In this document: positions 22,965 to 32,917 of the stretch, one piece after another
Position numbering within the stretch: the first letter of the stretch is position 1
Layout of the letters: the number at the start of each line of letters is the position of its first letter
Source: Pseudoalteromonas ulvae UL12
GTDB taxonomy: Bacteria > Pseudomonadota > Gammaproteobacteria > Enterobacterales > Alteromonadaceae
DNA length: 64,000 nt
Direction of reading: 5' to 3'
Assembly: GCF_014925405.1 (NCBI RefSeq)
Contig: NZ_AQHJ01000023.1
Span: 1-64,000 of the forward strand
Translations under genes and position numbers: made by a program
Notes under the pieces: generated by a model
Told to the model about the DNA's origin: nothing
The model's database searches: none
The model's input: the letters and a program-made list of their open reading frames with translations, nothing else

Positions 22965-23243
22965 GTGGTAAAACTTGTCCAAAACACTAAATTTGACGAA
23001 TATCTTGAATTTCCTTGTACGTTTAGTTTTCGCGTTATGGGGTTAGCCAATAAGCAATTAACTGAACAAGTCTTGGCTGTTATGCAACAAGTCGCACCTG
23101 GCGATTATGCTCCAACAGTAAAACCAAGCGCTAAAGGCAATTATGAGTCTGTACATTTAGTTGCGCGCGTTGAAAGCAAAGAGCACATTGAAAAAATTTA
23201 TAACGAATTAGGCCAATTAGAAGACGTTCGTCACGTATTATAA
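22965..23243 (+). CDS. ybeD: DUF493 family protein YbeD
   Basis: This 92-aa ACT-like alpha/beta protein has the conserved pattern [13 protein letters not shown] and the [15 protein letters not shown] loop. The start is GTG at 22965 with GAGG (22951-22954) upstream. It lies before lipB, as in E. coli, where YbeD has been suggested to have a regulatory role linked to lipoate; its biochemical function is unproven. Confidence 0.93.
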   Translation: MVKLVQNTKFDEYLEFPCTFSFRVMGLANKQLTEQVLAVMQQVAPGDYAPTVKPSAKGNYESVHLVARVESKEHIEKIYNELGQLEDVRHVL

Positions 23244-23279
23244 TTGCGCTTGCTAAATTAAAGCAGTAAGGATCCCGTT

Positions 23280-23933
23280 TTGAGTAACCCTACTTTGATC
23301 ATCCGCCAGCTAGGCCAACGAGCATATGAACCTACCTGGCAGGCGATGCAGAATTACACGGATACCCGTGATGAATTCAGTGCCGATGAAATTTGGTTAG
23401 TCGAGCATGATCCTGTTTTTACGCAAGGGCAAGCAGGTAAAGAAGAACACCTCTTAATGCCAGGGGACATCCCAGTGGTTAAAGTTGACCGCGGTGGTCA
23501 AGTGACTTACCACGGCCCAGGGCAACAAGTCATGTATGTGTTGTTTAACTTGCGCCGTTTAAAAATAGGTGTAAGAGAGCTTGTCACTTGGTTAGAAGAC
23601 TGCGTCGTGTCGACCCTTGCCGATCATGGCGTAAACGCTTACGCGAAGCCTGATGCACCGGGTGTGTATGTCGATGATAAAAAGATTGCCTCACTTGGCC
23701 TGAGAGTGAGACGCGGCTGCTCTTTTCATGGCTTAGCGTTAAACGTCAATATGGATCTGGCACCGTTTTTAAGAATTAATCCCTGCGGTTATGCAGGAAT
23801 GGCCATGGTGCAATCGTCTGATTTAGCAGGTCCAAAAACTATCGAACAGGCACAAGCAGGCTTGATAAAACATATCGTTGAGAAATTAAACGTCACCGAC
23901 GTCAAACAAAAACTAGGGTTTGATAACGAATGA
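23280..23933 (+). CDS. lipB: Octanoyltransferase LipB
   Basis: This enzyme transfers octanoate from octanoyl-ACP to the lipoyl domains of dehydrogenase complexes. The catalytic Cys169 (INPCGYAG) and Lys135 (DDKKIASLG) are present, as is the [12 protein letters not shown] motif near residue 71. The start is TTG at 23280 with AAGGAT upstream. The last four bases overlap lipA, coupling the two steps of lipoate synthesis. Confidence 0.97.
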   Translation: MSNPTLIIRQLGQRAYEPTWQAMQNYTDTRDEFSADEIWLVEHDPVFTQGQAGKEEHLLMPGDIPVVKVDRGGQVTYHGPGQQVMYVLFNLRRLKIGVRELVTWLEDCVVSTLADHGVNAYAKPDAPGVYVDDKKIASLGLRVRRGCSFHGLALNVNMDLAPFLRINPCGYAGMAMVQSSDLAGPKTIEQAQAGLIKHIVEKLNVTDVKQKLGFDNE

Positions 23934-24895
23934 ATAAACCAGTAAAGATCCAACCAGGGGTTAAACTGCGCGATGCTGAAAAAATGGCATTGATCCCAGT
24001 TAAAGTGTTACCGACTGAAAAAACTGAGATGCTACGTAAACCTGAGTGGCTCAAAATCCGCCTTCCTAAGTCGACAGAACGTATTGATGGCATAAAAAGC
24101 GCGATGCGTAAGCACGGTTTGCACTCTGTGTGTGAAGAAGCATCTTGCCCAAATCTTTCAGAGTGTTTCAATCATGGTACAGCAACTTTCATGATATTAG
24201 GGGCTATCTGTACACGTCGATGCCCATTTTGTGATGTGGCTCATGGGCGTCCATTAGCCCCTGATGCAGCTGAGCCAGAAAAATTGGCTTTAACAATTCG
24301 TGATATGAAACTCAGTTATGTTGTTATCACTTCAGTCGACCGTGATGATCTTCGAGATGGCGGTGCACAACACTTCGCTGACTGTATCCGAGAAATCAGA
24401 AAATATAATCCAAAGATTACTATTGAAATCTTAGTCCCTGATTTCAGAGGAAGAATGGACCGTGCATTAGAAATCTTAATTGAAACGCCACCGGATGTTT
24501 TCAATCATAACTTAGAAACTGCACCTCGTTTATATAAGCTAGCACGTCCAGGTGCTGACTATAAGTGGTCACTTGAACTGCTACGTCGCTTTAAAGAAGC
24601 TCACCCTAATGTGAAGACAAAATCAGGCTTAATGGTTGGTCTAGGTGAAGAAATCAGCGAAATTGAGCAAGTTCTTCGTGACCTTCGTGAACATAACGTT
24701 GACATGCTCACTGTTGGCCAATACTTACAGCCTTCAAAGCATCACCTACCAGTGAAACGCTATGTGCCGCCAGTTGAGTTTGACGGCTTAAAAGAGTATG
24801 CCGATGAAATTGGCTTCGTCCATTCAGCATGTGGGCCATTCGTGCGCTCAAGCTACCATGCAGATCAGCAAGCAGCTGGAAAAGAAGTAAAATGA
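23930..24895 (+). CDS. lipA: Lipoyl synthase LipA
   Basis: This radical-SAM enzyme inserts two sulfurs into protein-bound octanoate. The auxiliary cluster ligands are C68, C73 and C79 ([12 protein letters not shown]). The radical-SAM ligands are C94, C98 and C101 (CTRRCPFC). The terminal RSSYH motif is also kept. At 321 aa it is full length. It is the last gene of the plus-strand block and is followed at once by a terminator. Confidence 0.98.
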   Translation: MNKPVKIQPGVKLRDAEKMALIPVKVLPTEKTEMLRKPEWLKIRLPKSTERIDGIKSAMRKHGLHSVCEEASCPNLSECFNHGTATFMILGAICTRRCPFCDVAHGRPLAPDAAEPEKLALTIRDMKLSYVVITSVDRDDLRDGGAQHFADCIREIRKYNPKITIEILVPDFRGRMDRALEILIETPPDVFNHNLETAPRLYKLARPGADYKWSLELLRRFKEAHPNVKTKSGLMVGLGEEISEIEQVLRDLREHNVDMLTVGQYLQPSKHHLPVKRYVPPVEFDGLKEYADEIGFVHSACGPFVRSSYHADQQAAGKEVK

Positions 24896-24896
24896 T

Positions 24897-24928
24897 TAAA
24901 AAAGGCTTAGTGATCACTAAGCCTTTTC
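24897..24928 (+). terminator. Intrinsic terminator after lipA
   Basis: A near-perfect palindrome around GGCTTAGTGATCACTAAGCC, flanked by an A run on the left and TTTTC on the right, begins two bases after the lipA stop. Confidence 0.85.
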
Positions 24929-25281
24929 TTTATCTGTTTAAACAGACCTAATACAGCTCATCACATCTTAGCACTGCCAGTTTAACGTCTCACTGACATA
25001 AGAAAGACTTCACTGCCTAATTATCACTTTGCTTAAAAAGCTATCTCACACCGCTGTATTTAGGTGGATTTCACAGCAAAAAGCATTACACATACGACTT
25101 ATTTGCTCTGAACTTTCAGAGGAAACTTCATCTGTAGATGGAGCAAATAATAAAGTGAGGATATTAAAGTCGGAATAAACAAGGAAGTAAGTTTGCCCCC
25201 CCTCATCAGTGACGAAATATTATACTTCCTTGTTACAACAACTTATCACCGGTCGGAGTTGTTGTAACAAGAAAGGGCTTC
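24929..25281. other. Non-coding gap between lipA and mnhG with nested inverted repeats
   Basis: No supported gene lies here. Two overlapping inverted repeats are visible: AACAAGGAAGTA (25178-25189) with TACTTCCTTGTT (25223-25234), and CTTGTTACAACAACT (25229-25243) with AGTTGTTGTAACAAG (25257-25271). They share bases 25229-25234, so only one can form at a time. A homopolymer of seven C residues (about 25196-25202) lies in the first loop. Confidence 0.75.
25229..25271 (-). terminator. Strong hairpin 3' of the mnh operon
   Basis: A 15-bp perfect stem with a 13-nt loop ends 11 bases before the mnhG stop on the minus strand. No long U run follows on either strand, so it may act as a 3' stabiliser or factor-dependent end rather than a standard terminator. 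Confidence 0.5.
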
Positions 25282-25617
25282 TTAATCTTTTTCGATTTTA
25301 TCCAAGCCTGTGGTTTCTTTCTTAGCTGGAAGCTTGTGATGGATTGCAGCTTTAATCAGCATATAACCACTGATCGGAGCGGTTATTAATAAAAATATCG
25401 AAATTAAAATTTCTTTTGCACTGATCCCATCTTTAGTAAAACTGAAATACACCATAGCAGCGGTTAATACACCGGCCATTCCAAGAGTCGTTGCTTTGGT
25501 AGGCCCATGTAAGCGCATAAAAAAATCGGGCATTTTAAGCAGACCAATCGAACCGATTAAAATAAACAAACCACCAACCAACAGTAAAACAGATACAACC
25601 CATTCAAAAATTAACAT
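25282..25617 (-). CDS. mnhG: Na+/H+ antiporter subunit MnhG/MrpG
   Basis: This small membrane subunit of the Mrp-type cation/proton antiporter has three hydrophobic segments and the family motif GLLKMPDFFMRLHGPTKATT. I start it at ATG 25617 (111 aa), preceded by AAAGGT 7 nt upstream. A longer frame to 25695 would overlap mnhF and add residues unlike the family. It is the last gene of the operon. Confidence 0.93.
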   Translation of the reverse strand: MLIFEWVVSVLLLVGGLFILIGSIGLLKMPDFFMRLHGPTKATTLGMAGVLTAAMVYFSFTKDGISAKEILISIFLLITAPISGYMLIKAAIHHKLPAKKETTGLDKIEKD

Positions 25618-25639
25618 AACAATACCTTTTAAACCTTGG

Positions 25640-25909
25640 TTACTCGATGATATCGCCACGAAGTAAAAACTTACACACAGCAACTGTGCTGACAAATCCT
25701 AGCATTGCAATCAACAAAGCGGCTTCGAAGTACAAATTTGTATCAACTCGAATGCCATACAAAATGATTAAAGCAATTGTATTAATATACATAGTATCAA
25801 GCGCTAAAATACGATCAGGAAGCGTCGGACCCAAAATTAAGCGCCATAAATTCATTAACAAGGCGATGCCAACCATAGTCAATACAATAAGAATTACCGT
25901 GTCTAGCAT
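25640..25909 (-). CDS. mnhF: Na+/H+ antiporter subunit MnhF/MrpF
   Basis: This 89-aa protein has three membrane helices and the conserved LILGPTLPDRILALDT motif of MrpF. It overlaps mnhE by seven bases and is 22 bp from mnhG. Confidence 0.95.
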   Translation of the reverse strand: MLDTVILIVLTMVGIALLMNLWRLILGPTLPDRILALDTMYINTIALIILYGIRVDTNLYFEAALLIAMLGFVSTVAVCKFLLRGDIIE

Positions 25910-26439
25910 TGAAAAATCTCCTTCAAAGGGGCCTCATAGCGCTGCTTAATTGTGTCGATCAACGTCTGCTCATCATCCAAATCAAGTACATGGATCAATA
26001 AAAAACGCTCCGTGGGTACTTCGCCTTTTTCAAGCTTCTCAGGAATAGGATACACTTCAGCACTGACCGTACCGGGCGTCAGCGAAACGGTGCTGGCCAA
26101 AATGGTAATAGGCATTTCATGTGATAAGTCGAGTGGGATTTTAACAAACGCCGGACGTAAACGCTTAGTCGGGCCTAGAATCAAAAAAGCCACTTGTACG
26201 TTTGCTGTAATAATATCGTATAACACTAATAAAAAGTGTTTAAAGGCCAACCCAGGCTTGAGTATGAGTGGCTGAGGGGCGCGAAACCGAAACGTTAAGA
26301 GTGGGATCACAATCGCAAGAAACGTCGCAAGTATTAAATGACCCACAGATACACTGTTATTTAACAATAACCAGACACAAAACAGCATCAAGCTTCTAAA
26401 TGGAGTGGGTAACCAGGAAAATTTTGCTTCTAATCTCAT
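25903..26439 (-). CDS. mnhE: Na+/H+ antiporter subunit MnhE/MrpE
   Basis: This 178-aa subunit has membrane helices in the first 110 residues and a cytoplasmic C-terminal part. The family sequence VSLTPGTVSAEV and the downstream LLIHVLDL are clear. It overlaps mnhD by four bases (ATGA) and mnhF by seven, which fits balanced translation of the complex. Confidence 0.95.
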   Translation of the reverse strand: MRLEAKFSWLPTPFRSLMLFCVWLLLNNSVSVGHLILATFLAIVIPLLTFRFRAPQPLILKPGLAFKHFLLVLYDIITANVQVAFLILGPTKRLRPAFVKIPLDLSHEMPITILASTVSLTPGTVSAEVYPIPEKLEKGEVPTERFLLIHVLDLDDEQTLIDTIKQRYEAPLKEIFQC

Positions 26440-27953
26440 AAAGGCACATGCTCCATAGATTGACCAATAACACTATGTACATGGCCATTGACATCATGTA
26501 ATTGCTTGGCAGCTGCCAAGGTAAATTCACTGATCGCACCAGCAAAAATAACCATCAACGGTGCGCATACTAACAACACAATAATTACACCCACTTGAAT
26601 AGGATGACTTCGCTCCTCACTTGGCTCAGCATTACTCTGCTTCCAAAATAGATTTGAGCCTGCACGACTGAGCGCAATCATGACCAATAAGCTGACTAAA
26701 AGATAAACGGGCCAAAATGAAAGATGAACATCCCCTTCCAATGCCGCATTTAGAAACCATATTTTCCCAATAAAACCAGAAAATGGCGGCATGCCAATCA
26801 CCGAAAGCACTGCAACAATAAAACATGTGCCCAATAAAAATGGCTGCGCAACTGCGCGAGCGGGCACTAAGCGATCACCTGCTTTGCCCCGCTGTTCAGC
26901 TATTAACTCGGCCAATAAAAATAACGCCGCAACCATTAAAGTAGAGTGAATAACATAATATAAAGCAGCCGCAGTTGCTGTCACTGACTGCATTGCCACA
27001 GCTGCAACTAAAGTACCCACTGACACAACCACCAAATGTGCAACTAACCGACGAAGATCTTGACTGGCAAGTACACCAAACGCACCGACAGCCATAGTAA
27101 TAATCGCTAACGGCCAAAGCCATTTAGATGCCATAAATGCCAACTCCCCTGCTTCACGACCAAAAATAGTGGTATAAACACGAAACATCGCATAGACACC
27201 AACCTTAGTCATAATCGCAAACATAGCGGCCACTACAGGCATCGCAACCGAGTACGTCGCAGGCAACCACATATGCAAAGGTAGAATCGCAGCTTTCAAA
27301 GCAAAAACAATAAGTAACAGTAAGCCACCGACTTTGGCAAGTGCCAAGTCATCACCACTGAGCATTGATACTTTATAAGCCATATCTGCGATATTTAATG
27401 TACCGAGCACACCATAAAGCACCCCAAGTGCAATCAAAAAGACACTCGAGCCGACTAAGTTGAGGATGACATAGTGCAGTGCAGCCTTGGTTTTTTGCTT
27501 ATCCGCGCCATGCATCAACAATGAATATGATGCAATTAATAGCACTTCAAAAAATACAAACAGATTAAACAAGTCGCCAGTCAAAAATGCACCATTCACC
27601 CCTAAAGTAAGGAAATGAATGAGTGGATGAAAAAAGCTCCCTTTTTTGTCATCTCCAGCTATCGAATAAACAACACAACACAAGGTTAAAAATGACGTCA
27701 AAGTCACTAATAAAGCTGATGTCATATCACCGACTAATACAATACCAAAAGGAGCCGACCAATCACCGATGGCATAGACTAATACTTGCCCTTCTAAACT
27801 TTTTAGTAGTAATGCCACACTAGCAATAAACGTTAGGACAGCAAAAGTCACCGATGCGATACGGCGCATTTTTGTATTTTTACCACACGGAGGCAGCAAC
27901 ACCACTACAGCAGCAAGCATTGGAAGCAAAATAGATAACGTCACTAAATGCAT
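26436..27953 (-). CDS. mnhD: Na+/H+ antiporter subunit MnhD/MrpD
   Basis: This 505-aa polytopic protein is of the NuoM/N-like proton-pumping family. Conserved features are the GDLFNLFVFFEVLLIASY stretch, with its key glutamate near residue 138, and LKAAILPLHMWLPATYS, with the loop lysine, near residue 220. It overlaps mnhE and mnhC by a few bases. Absence of nuo genes around it and the presence of E, F and G subunits exclude complex I. Confidence 0.96.
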   Translation of the reverse strand: MHLVTLSILLPMLAAVVVLLPPCGKNTKMRRIASVTFAVLTFIASVALLLKSLEGQVLVYAIGDWSAPFGIVLVGDMTSALLVTLTSFLTLCCVVYSIAGDDKKGSFFHPLIHFLTLGVNGAFLTGDLFNLFVFFEVLLIASYSLLMHGADKQKTKAALHYVILNLVGSSVFLIALGVLYGVLGTLNIADMAYKVSMLSGDDLALAKVGGLLLLIVFALKAAILPLHMWLPATYSVAMPVVAAMFAIMTKVGVYAMFRVYTTIFGREAGELAFMASKWLWPLAIITMAVGAFGVLASQDLRRLVAHLVVVSVGTLVAAVAMQSVTATAAALYYVIHSTLMVAALFLLAELIAEQRGKAGDRLVPARAVAQPFLLGTCFIVAVLSVIGMPPFSGFIGKIWFLNAALEGDVHLSFWPVYLLVSLLVMIALSRAGSNLFWKQSNAEPSEERSHPIQVGVIIVLLVCAPLMVIFAGAISEFTLAAAKQLHDVNGHVHSVIGQSMEHVPL

Positions 27954-28318
27954 TATTTGCTCTCCTTAATTTCTTGCATCACCGAAGTGGTCACTTCTGT
28001 TTCTTTACCATCAACATGGTCCGTGCCTAAGTCCGCTCGCCCTCGTATTGCTAAAATAACCACAAATGCGGTCATCGCGAATCCGATAACAATAGCTGTA
28101 AGCACCAATGCTTGCGGTAAAGGATCCGCATAGTCACTCGAAAAACCAAGGACAGCGGCTTGATTTAAACTCAAGCGACCCGATGAAAATAAAAATAAAT
28201 TGACGGCGTAAGAGAGCATAGTCAGTCCGAGCACCACAGGAAACGTACGTGCGCGTAATAACAAAAACACCCCACACGCGACTAACACACCCACACAGGT
28301 TGCATATAAGGCTTCCAT
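27953..28318 (-). CDS. mnhC: Na+/H+ antiporter subunit MnhC/MrpC
   Basis: This 121-aa NuoK-like protein has three helices and the conserved SYAVNLFLFSSGRL and ADPLPQALVLTAIVIG motifs. The start overlaps the mnhA stop by one base. Confidence 0.96.
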   Translation of the reverse strand: MEALYATCVGVLVACGVFLLLRARTFPVVLGLTMLSYAVNLFLFSSGRLSLNQAAVLGFSSDYADPLPQALVLTAIVIGFAMTAFVVILAIRGRADLGTDHVDGKETEVTTSVMQEIKESK

Positions 28319-31113
28319 TACTTGCCCTCCGCTTCAGGTTGTTGGTTGAGTGTCAATTTACCTAAACTTGCTAATATCATTAAGACAGAGCCTACCACTG
28401 TTAAATACACCCCTAAATCGAATACTAAGGCACTGGCCAGTTCTACTTTTCCAACCAATGGAATATCAAAGTACTCAAACCAGCTCGTTAAGAAAGGACG
28501 ACCAAATAACCAACTCCCTAAACCTGTCATAAAGGCAATCGCAATACCAAAGGCAATCACTTTACGGTAGTTGACATCAAAGCGGTCATAAATCCACTGC
28601 GAACCATGTGCCATGTATTGCAAGATAAAAGCAATAGCGGTGATAAGACCGGCTATAAACCCACCACCAGGTAAGTTGTGACCACGTAAGAAGATATAGA
28701 CAGTCACTAATAAGGCCAAAGGCAGTAAACTTTGCGAAATTGACGCTAATAGAATTGGATGACGCTCTCGTGCCCAAGGTCTGCCCTCACCATCTCTCGA
28801 AGGCATAAATAAAGGCAAGTTAAGCAACATTTTGTAAATTCCTAATGCGGCAATCCCTAATACAGTAATCTCACCTAACGTATCAAAGCCCCTAAAATCA
28901 ACCAAGATGACATTGACGACATTCGTTCCACCGCCACCGATTTTAGCGTTCGCAAGGAAGAAATCAGAAATAGAAGACAATGGACGAGTCAAAATTGCAT
29001 AACACAAGCTGCCAACAATCACACCAAGACTCGAAGCAATCGCCAGATCACGTAAAATTCTCAGTGAGCTTGATTCTTTTGGTGTTTTTTGTGGCAAAAA
29101 GAACAACGCCAACATTAATAAAATAATTGTCACCACTTCGACTGTCAGCTGAGTCAATGCTAAATCGGGTGCTGAGTAACGAGTAAATGCAACGGATACC
29201 ATTAAACCAACCACAGAAATTGTCAGCAATGCCACCATTCTATTTTGATGCCATATCAAAGTTGCTAAAGCACCCGCAATTAATAAACCAGCCCCAACCG
29301 CGGCATTCGGTGTCACCGCAGATAATGGCTTGGTTCCGGCAAGCTGAACCATGTCAAACAGCGGCAAACCGGCCAAAATAATGACACTGATAAGCACAAA
29401 GAGAATATACCGTTGCAATGAGCCACTCTCAAGACGGTCAATAAACTCACGGCTCCAACGCACTAATTGCTGAACGCGAAGTTCAAAAAACTCTTTGGCA
29501 TCGAAACTCGGTAAAGAGGCTTGAAAATGAAATAAGTGCTTTCGTTGACTATAAACGAACAATCCACCAAGCACCGCTAAGCCACTCATCAATAGTGGAA
29601 GGTTAAAGCCATGCCAAATCGCTAAACTGTACTCAGGTAAAACAGGCCCAAGCACCGCACGTGAAGCGGCATTTAAAATATCGTGCACCACAAAATTAGG
29701 AAATATCCCAACCACGATACAAAGTGCGACTAATATTTCAACGGGAATTCTCATATAACGTGGTGGCTCATGCGGGGTTTTAGTCAACCCGATTGGCTCA
29801 CCATTAAAGAAAACATCGTGAATAAAGCGAATCGAATACGCAACGGAAAACACAGCTGCCAAGGTCGCGACGACAGGGATCAACCAAGACATCGAACCAA
29901 GCACTTGTTGATGCAATGTTTCCGCAAAGAACATTTCTTTTGATAAGAAACCATTTAGTAAAGGTACACCGGCCATTGAGGCCGCAGCCACCATTGCAAG
30001 CGTCGCGGTGTAAGGTAAAAACTTGAGCATGCCATTGAGTTTACGCATGTCCCGGGTGCCACTTTCATGATCAATAATCCCAGCAGCCATAAACAAAGAA
30101 GCTTTAAAGGTCGCGTGATTGATAATATGAAAAATAGCTGCAACTACTGCAAGCTGTGTATCTAAGCCGAGTAATAACGTGATTAAACCTAAATGACTCA
30201 CTGTCGAATAAGCCAATAACCCTTTAAGATCATGCTTAAATAGCGCCATATAGGCACCAAAGGATAACGTCGCTAAGCCGGTTAAGCCAACAAACATGAA
30301 CCAAAACTCAGTCCCTGCTAATGCCGGATGAAAACGTGCCAATAAGAATATACCAGCCTTAACCATAGTGGCAGAATGTAAGTAAGCGCTAACAGGCGTT
30401 GGGGCCGCCATCGCATGTGGTAACCAAAAATGAAATGGGAATTGTGCTGATTTGGTAAAGGCACCAAGTAAAATCAGTCCAAGAGTTGCAACATATAGCT
30501 CATGTTGTTTAATTAACTCACCACTTTGTAAAATGACGCCTAGATCATAACTACCGACAATATTGCCCAGGAGTAATAAACCTGCAAGTAAAGCTAATCC
30601 ACCTGCACCAGTGACAGTCAGTGCCATACGGGCACCACGGCGTGCCTCTGATTTTTGCCACCAAAAACTAATCAACAGGAACGAGCTAATACTGGTTAAT
30701 TCCCAAAAGACCCATAACTGAATAACATTATTTGATAAAACGATGCCCAGCATCGCGGTCATAAACAGCATTAAAAAAGCAAAAAACTTTGCCATGGAGT
30801 CATTTTCACTCAGATAATAGCGAGCGTATAAAATCACCAACAAGCCAATACCTAAGATCATGTAAACAAATAATAAAGACAAACCATCTAAACGAAACGA
30901 CAGTTCAATGCCAAGCGCTGGGATCCAATCGAGATGATACAGTAACGTCTCACCAGCAAAGACAGCAGATGAATAATTGAAGGCAATCATTAAGGCAATA
31001 AAAGGGGTTAATGCCGTGAGCCAAGTGCATGTTGTACGACCAAAGCGGCCGCTCAGACCTGCGAGGATACTTCCGAACAATGAAAGTAAGGGGATCCATA
31101 ATAAAGCTATCAC
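28318..31113 (-). CDS. mnhA: Na+/H+ antiporter subunit A/B fusion (MnhAB)
   Basis: This is a 931-aa protein with roughly twenty or more membrane segments. Residues about 1-600 are NuoL-like MrpA ([20 protein letters not shown] near residue 133, [20 protein letters not shown] near 225). The last 300 residues add the MrpA C-terminal and MrpB domains ([16 protein letters not shown] near residue 825). The fusion explains why no separate mnhB is present and defines this as the fused (group 2-type) Mrp locus known from many proteobacteria. It is the first gene of the operon, preceded by a 220-bp gap. Likely role: Na+ tolerance and pH homeostasis. Confidence 0.96.
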   Translation of the reverse strand: MIALLWIPLLSLFGSILAGLSGRFGRTTCTWLTALTPFIALMIAFNYSSAVFAGETLLYHLDWIPALGIELSFRLDGLSLLFVYMILGIGLLVILYARYYLSENDSMAKFFAFLMLFMTAMLGIVLSNNVIQLWVFWELTSISSFLLISFWWQKSEARRGARMALTVTGAGGLALLAGLLLLGNIVGSYDLGVILQSGELIKQHELYVATLGLILLGAFTKSAQFPFHFWLPHAMAAPTPVSAYLHSATMVKAGIFLLARFHPALAGTEFWFMFVGLTGLATLSFGAYMALFKHDLKGLLAYSTVSHLGLITLLLGLDTQLAVVAAIFHIINHATFKASLFMAAGIIDHESGTRDMRKLNGMLKFLPYTATLAMVAAASMAGVPLLNGFLSKEMFFAETLHQQVLGSMSWLIPVVATLAAVFSVAYSIRFIHDVFFNGEPIGLTKTPHEPPRYMRIPVEILVALCIVVGIFPNFVVHDILNAASRAVLGPVLPEYSLAIWHGFNLPLLMSGLAVLGGLFVYSQRKHLFHFQASLPSFDAKEFFELRVQQLVRWSREFIDRLESGSLQRYILFVLISVIILAGLPLFDMVQLAGTKPLSAVTPNAAVGAGLLIAGALATLIWHQNRMVALLTISVVGLMVSVAFTRYSAPDLALTQLTVEVVTIILLMLALFFLPQKTPKESSSLRILRDLAIASSLGVIVGSLCYAILTRPLSSISDFFLANAKIGGGGTNVVNVILVDFRGFDTLGEITVLGIAALGIYKMLLNLPLFMPSRDGEGRPWARERHPILLASISQSLLPLALLVTVYIFLRGHNLPGGGFIAGLITAIAFILQYMAHGSQWIYDRFDVNYRKVIAFGIAIAFMTGLGSWLFGRPFLTSWFEYFDIPLVGKVELASALVFDLGVYLTVVGSVLMILASLGKLTLNQQPEAEGK

Positions 31114-31333
31114 GTTATTTTATTTCCTTAATTCAATGTTTAACATATTAGTTATAGCAATAAATAACAAAACCTTTCCTTTTAATAAAGAGTCATCACT
31201 CACTTCGATGCTAAAAACTACCAAAGGAGTATTAAAATTTATCGCTTTGAAATCATATCACTTTTAATATTAATGCCGATAGATATATAGATGAAAATCA
31301 ATTTTTGTAAGATAAAAGTACTTTATTGATTAC

Positions 31334-32917
31334 TTATAGTGCGATCTGTGTGGATTTTTGAGCCAGTGGATTGCCTTTTGACGCAGCACGTTGCAACAAT
31401 GCTTGAGCTGCGGCTTTATCCATTTTGCCTCCTTCGCCATTCGCGAGCATTTTGGCATAAAAATACTCGCCATAACTATCCCCTTGTTTAGCAGCTTGTG
31501 CATACCAAAACCGAGCTTGTAACTTATCCCCTTGTTGATAAAACAGCCGAGCAATAGTTGACTTTGCAAGCGGCCAATCTGAGGCCAACTTTAAATACAC
31601 AGTGGCTTGTTTTATTTGCCCTTTTTCTTCTAAAAACAAAGCATACTGCAAATAACTCCCCTGAAAACCGAGAGCAACACCATAGTTGAGCCAGTAAAGA
31701 TCATTTGTTCGCTTAAACATCGCACGACTAAAGACCTCTAATTGACTGCGTTGAACAGTGATATTTGAACGTGCTTTATCTAAGTATGCTTGGGGTAAAG
31801 GTTTATCTAAAAACTCCATGATAGTCGCAGCTGAAATTGCTTTAAACGCATTAATATAACTTTCATCACACGTCGACACAGGGTATAACGCCCCCTCTGC
31901 AACCGTATTGACCTGATAATGTAGCTGGCTTAATGGATTGACTAATCGACAACGTGTTTGACTGCTTTGTTTCGATAATCGATATTCATCTTCAAGACCT
32001 AACAAATGCATCCATTCGTGTTTATACACCTCGAAACTACTGAGTTTGTTTAAGTACAAGATCCCTTGGTTCACATTCGCTTTACCTGTATCGCTCAATA
32101 CAATCAAGTTCCGAATTCCAGCTGGCCATTCACGGCTTTGAGTTAATCCAGTTAATTGGCATTCGATCGCCTGCTGCTCTGTTGTATTTTCACAGCCAAG
32201 TTGTTGTTTATTCTGATATAAAATTTCAGTAAAACATACCGGCAGCTGACTTAATTGTGGATCCGTAATAAAAATGTTGTGTAATCGTAACCAATGCTGT
32301 CCAGAAACAACATCGGATATCACCGGCACCACTGTAATCGGGCAATCAGGCAACATACTTAACTCTGACACTGTATGAACAATTGGATACGCAATAAGTT
32401 GCCTTAAACTAGCTTGAACATCGCTTGGGGCTTGATGCCAATCTTGCCCTAGCTCAAACGCACTTCGAAAAGACCAGAGCGCGGGATCATCTGCTTGAAC
32501 AAACTCAGCCAATGAAGACCAATTTTTTTGACGATGATAAAACTGCGCAATAGTTTGGCGAGCGCCGCGACGTGCGCGCGGTGACAACGGCAGTGCAAGC
32601 AATTGTTTATAATACGTCTCACTAAAGGCTGGTTTTGAAACTTGCTCATAGTGCTCTGCTAATTGATATAAAGCCTGTTGATCATCATGACGAGCTAACG
32701 TTTTAGCCAAAGCAATATGTTGATAGGCTTGTTTTGGCACTTGATGTTGGCTAACGAGCCAAGGCGCATATCCCATCGCACCTTGCAAAAAATGATACTG
32801 CGCCAAGCTATAATCGCTGTCGCTTGCTCGAATTTGGGACAATACACAGAAAATAAAACACAAAAACCAGCCCCTTGAGACTGGTTTTAATTTAAAAAAG
32901 GCAGTTGCGTTAATCAT
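31334..32917 (-). CDS. Secreted Sel1-repeat protein with HExxH metallopeptidase-like motif
   Basis: I do not recognise a named family for the whole protein (527 aa). A hydrophobic N-terminus (about residues 14-31) looks like a signal peptide. Helical TPR/Sel1-like stretches occupy about 40-150 and 415-527, ending in a Sel1-type AKMLANGEGGKMDKAAAQAL. Between them lies HEWMHLLGLEDEY (residues 300-312), an HExxH zinc-binding signature followed by an acidic D/E pair, plus six cysteines that could form disulfides. Its start overlaps the nlpI stop by one base. Because NlpI is an adaptor for periplasmic proteases, a periplasmic peptidase tied to NlpI is a reasonable but unproven reading. Confidence 0.7.
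   Translation of the reverse strand: MINATAFFKLKPVSRGWFLCFIFCVLSQIRASDSDYSLAQYHFLQGAMGYAPWLVSQHQVPKQAYQHIALAKTLARHDDQQALYQLAEHYEQVSKPAFSETYYKQLLALPLSPRARRGARQTIAQFYHRQKNWSSLAEFVQADDPALWSFRSAFELGQDWHQAPSDVQASLRQLIAYPIVHTVSELSMLPDCPITVVPVISDVVSGQHWLRLHNIFITDPQLSQLPVCFTEILYQNKQQLGCENTTEQQAIECQLTGLTQSREWPAGIRNLIVLSDTGKANVNQGILYLNKLSSFEVYKHEWMHLLGLEDEYRLSKQSSQTRCRLVNPLSQLHYQVNTVAEGALYPVSTCDESYINAFKAISAATIMEFLDKPLPQAYLDKARSNITVQRSQLEVFSRAMFKRTNDLYWLNYGVALGFQGSYLQYALFLEEKGQIKQATVYLKLASDWPLAKSTIARLFYQQGDKLQARFWYAQAAKQGDSYGEYFYAKMLANGEGGKMDKAAAQALLQRAASKGNPLAQKSTQIAL

Noticed and set aside
26436..31113. Complex I (nuo) genes
   Set aside because: NuoL-, NuoM- and NuoK-like proteins occur with MrpE, F and G subunits and no quinone or NADH modules, so this is an Mrp antiporter.
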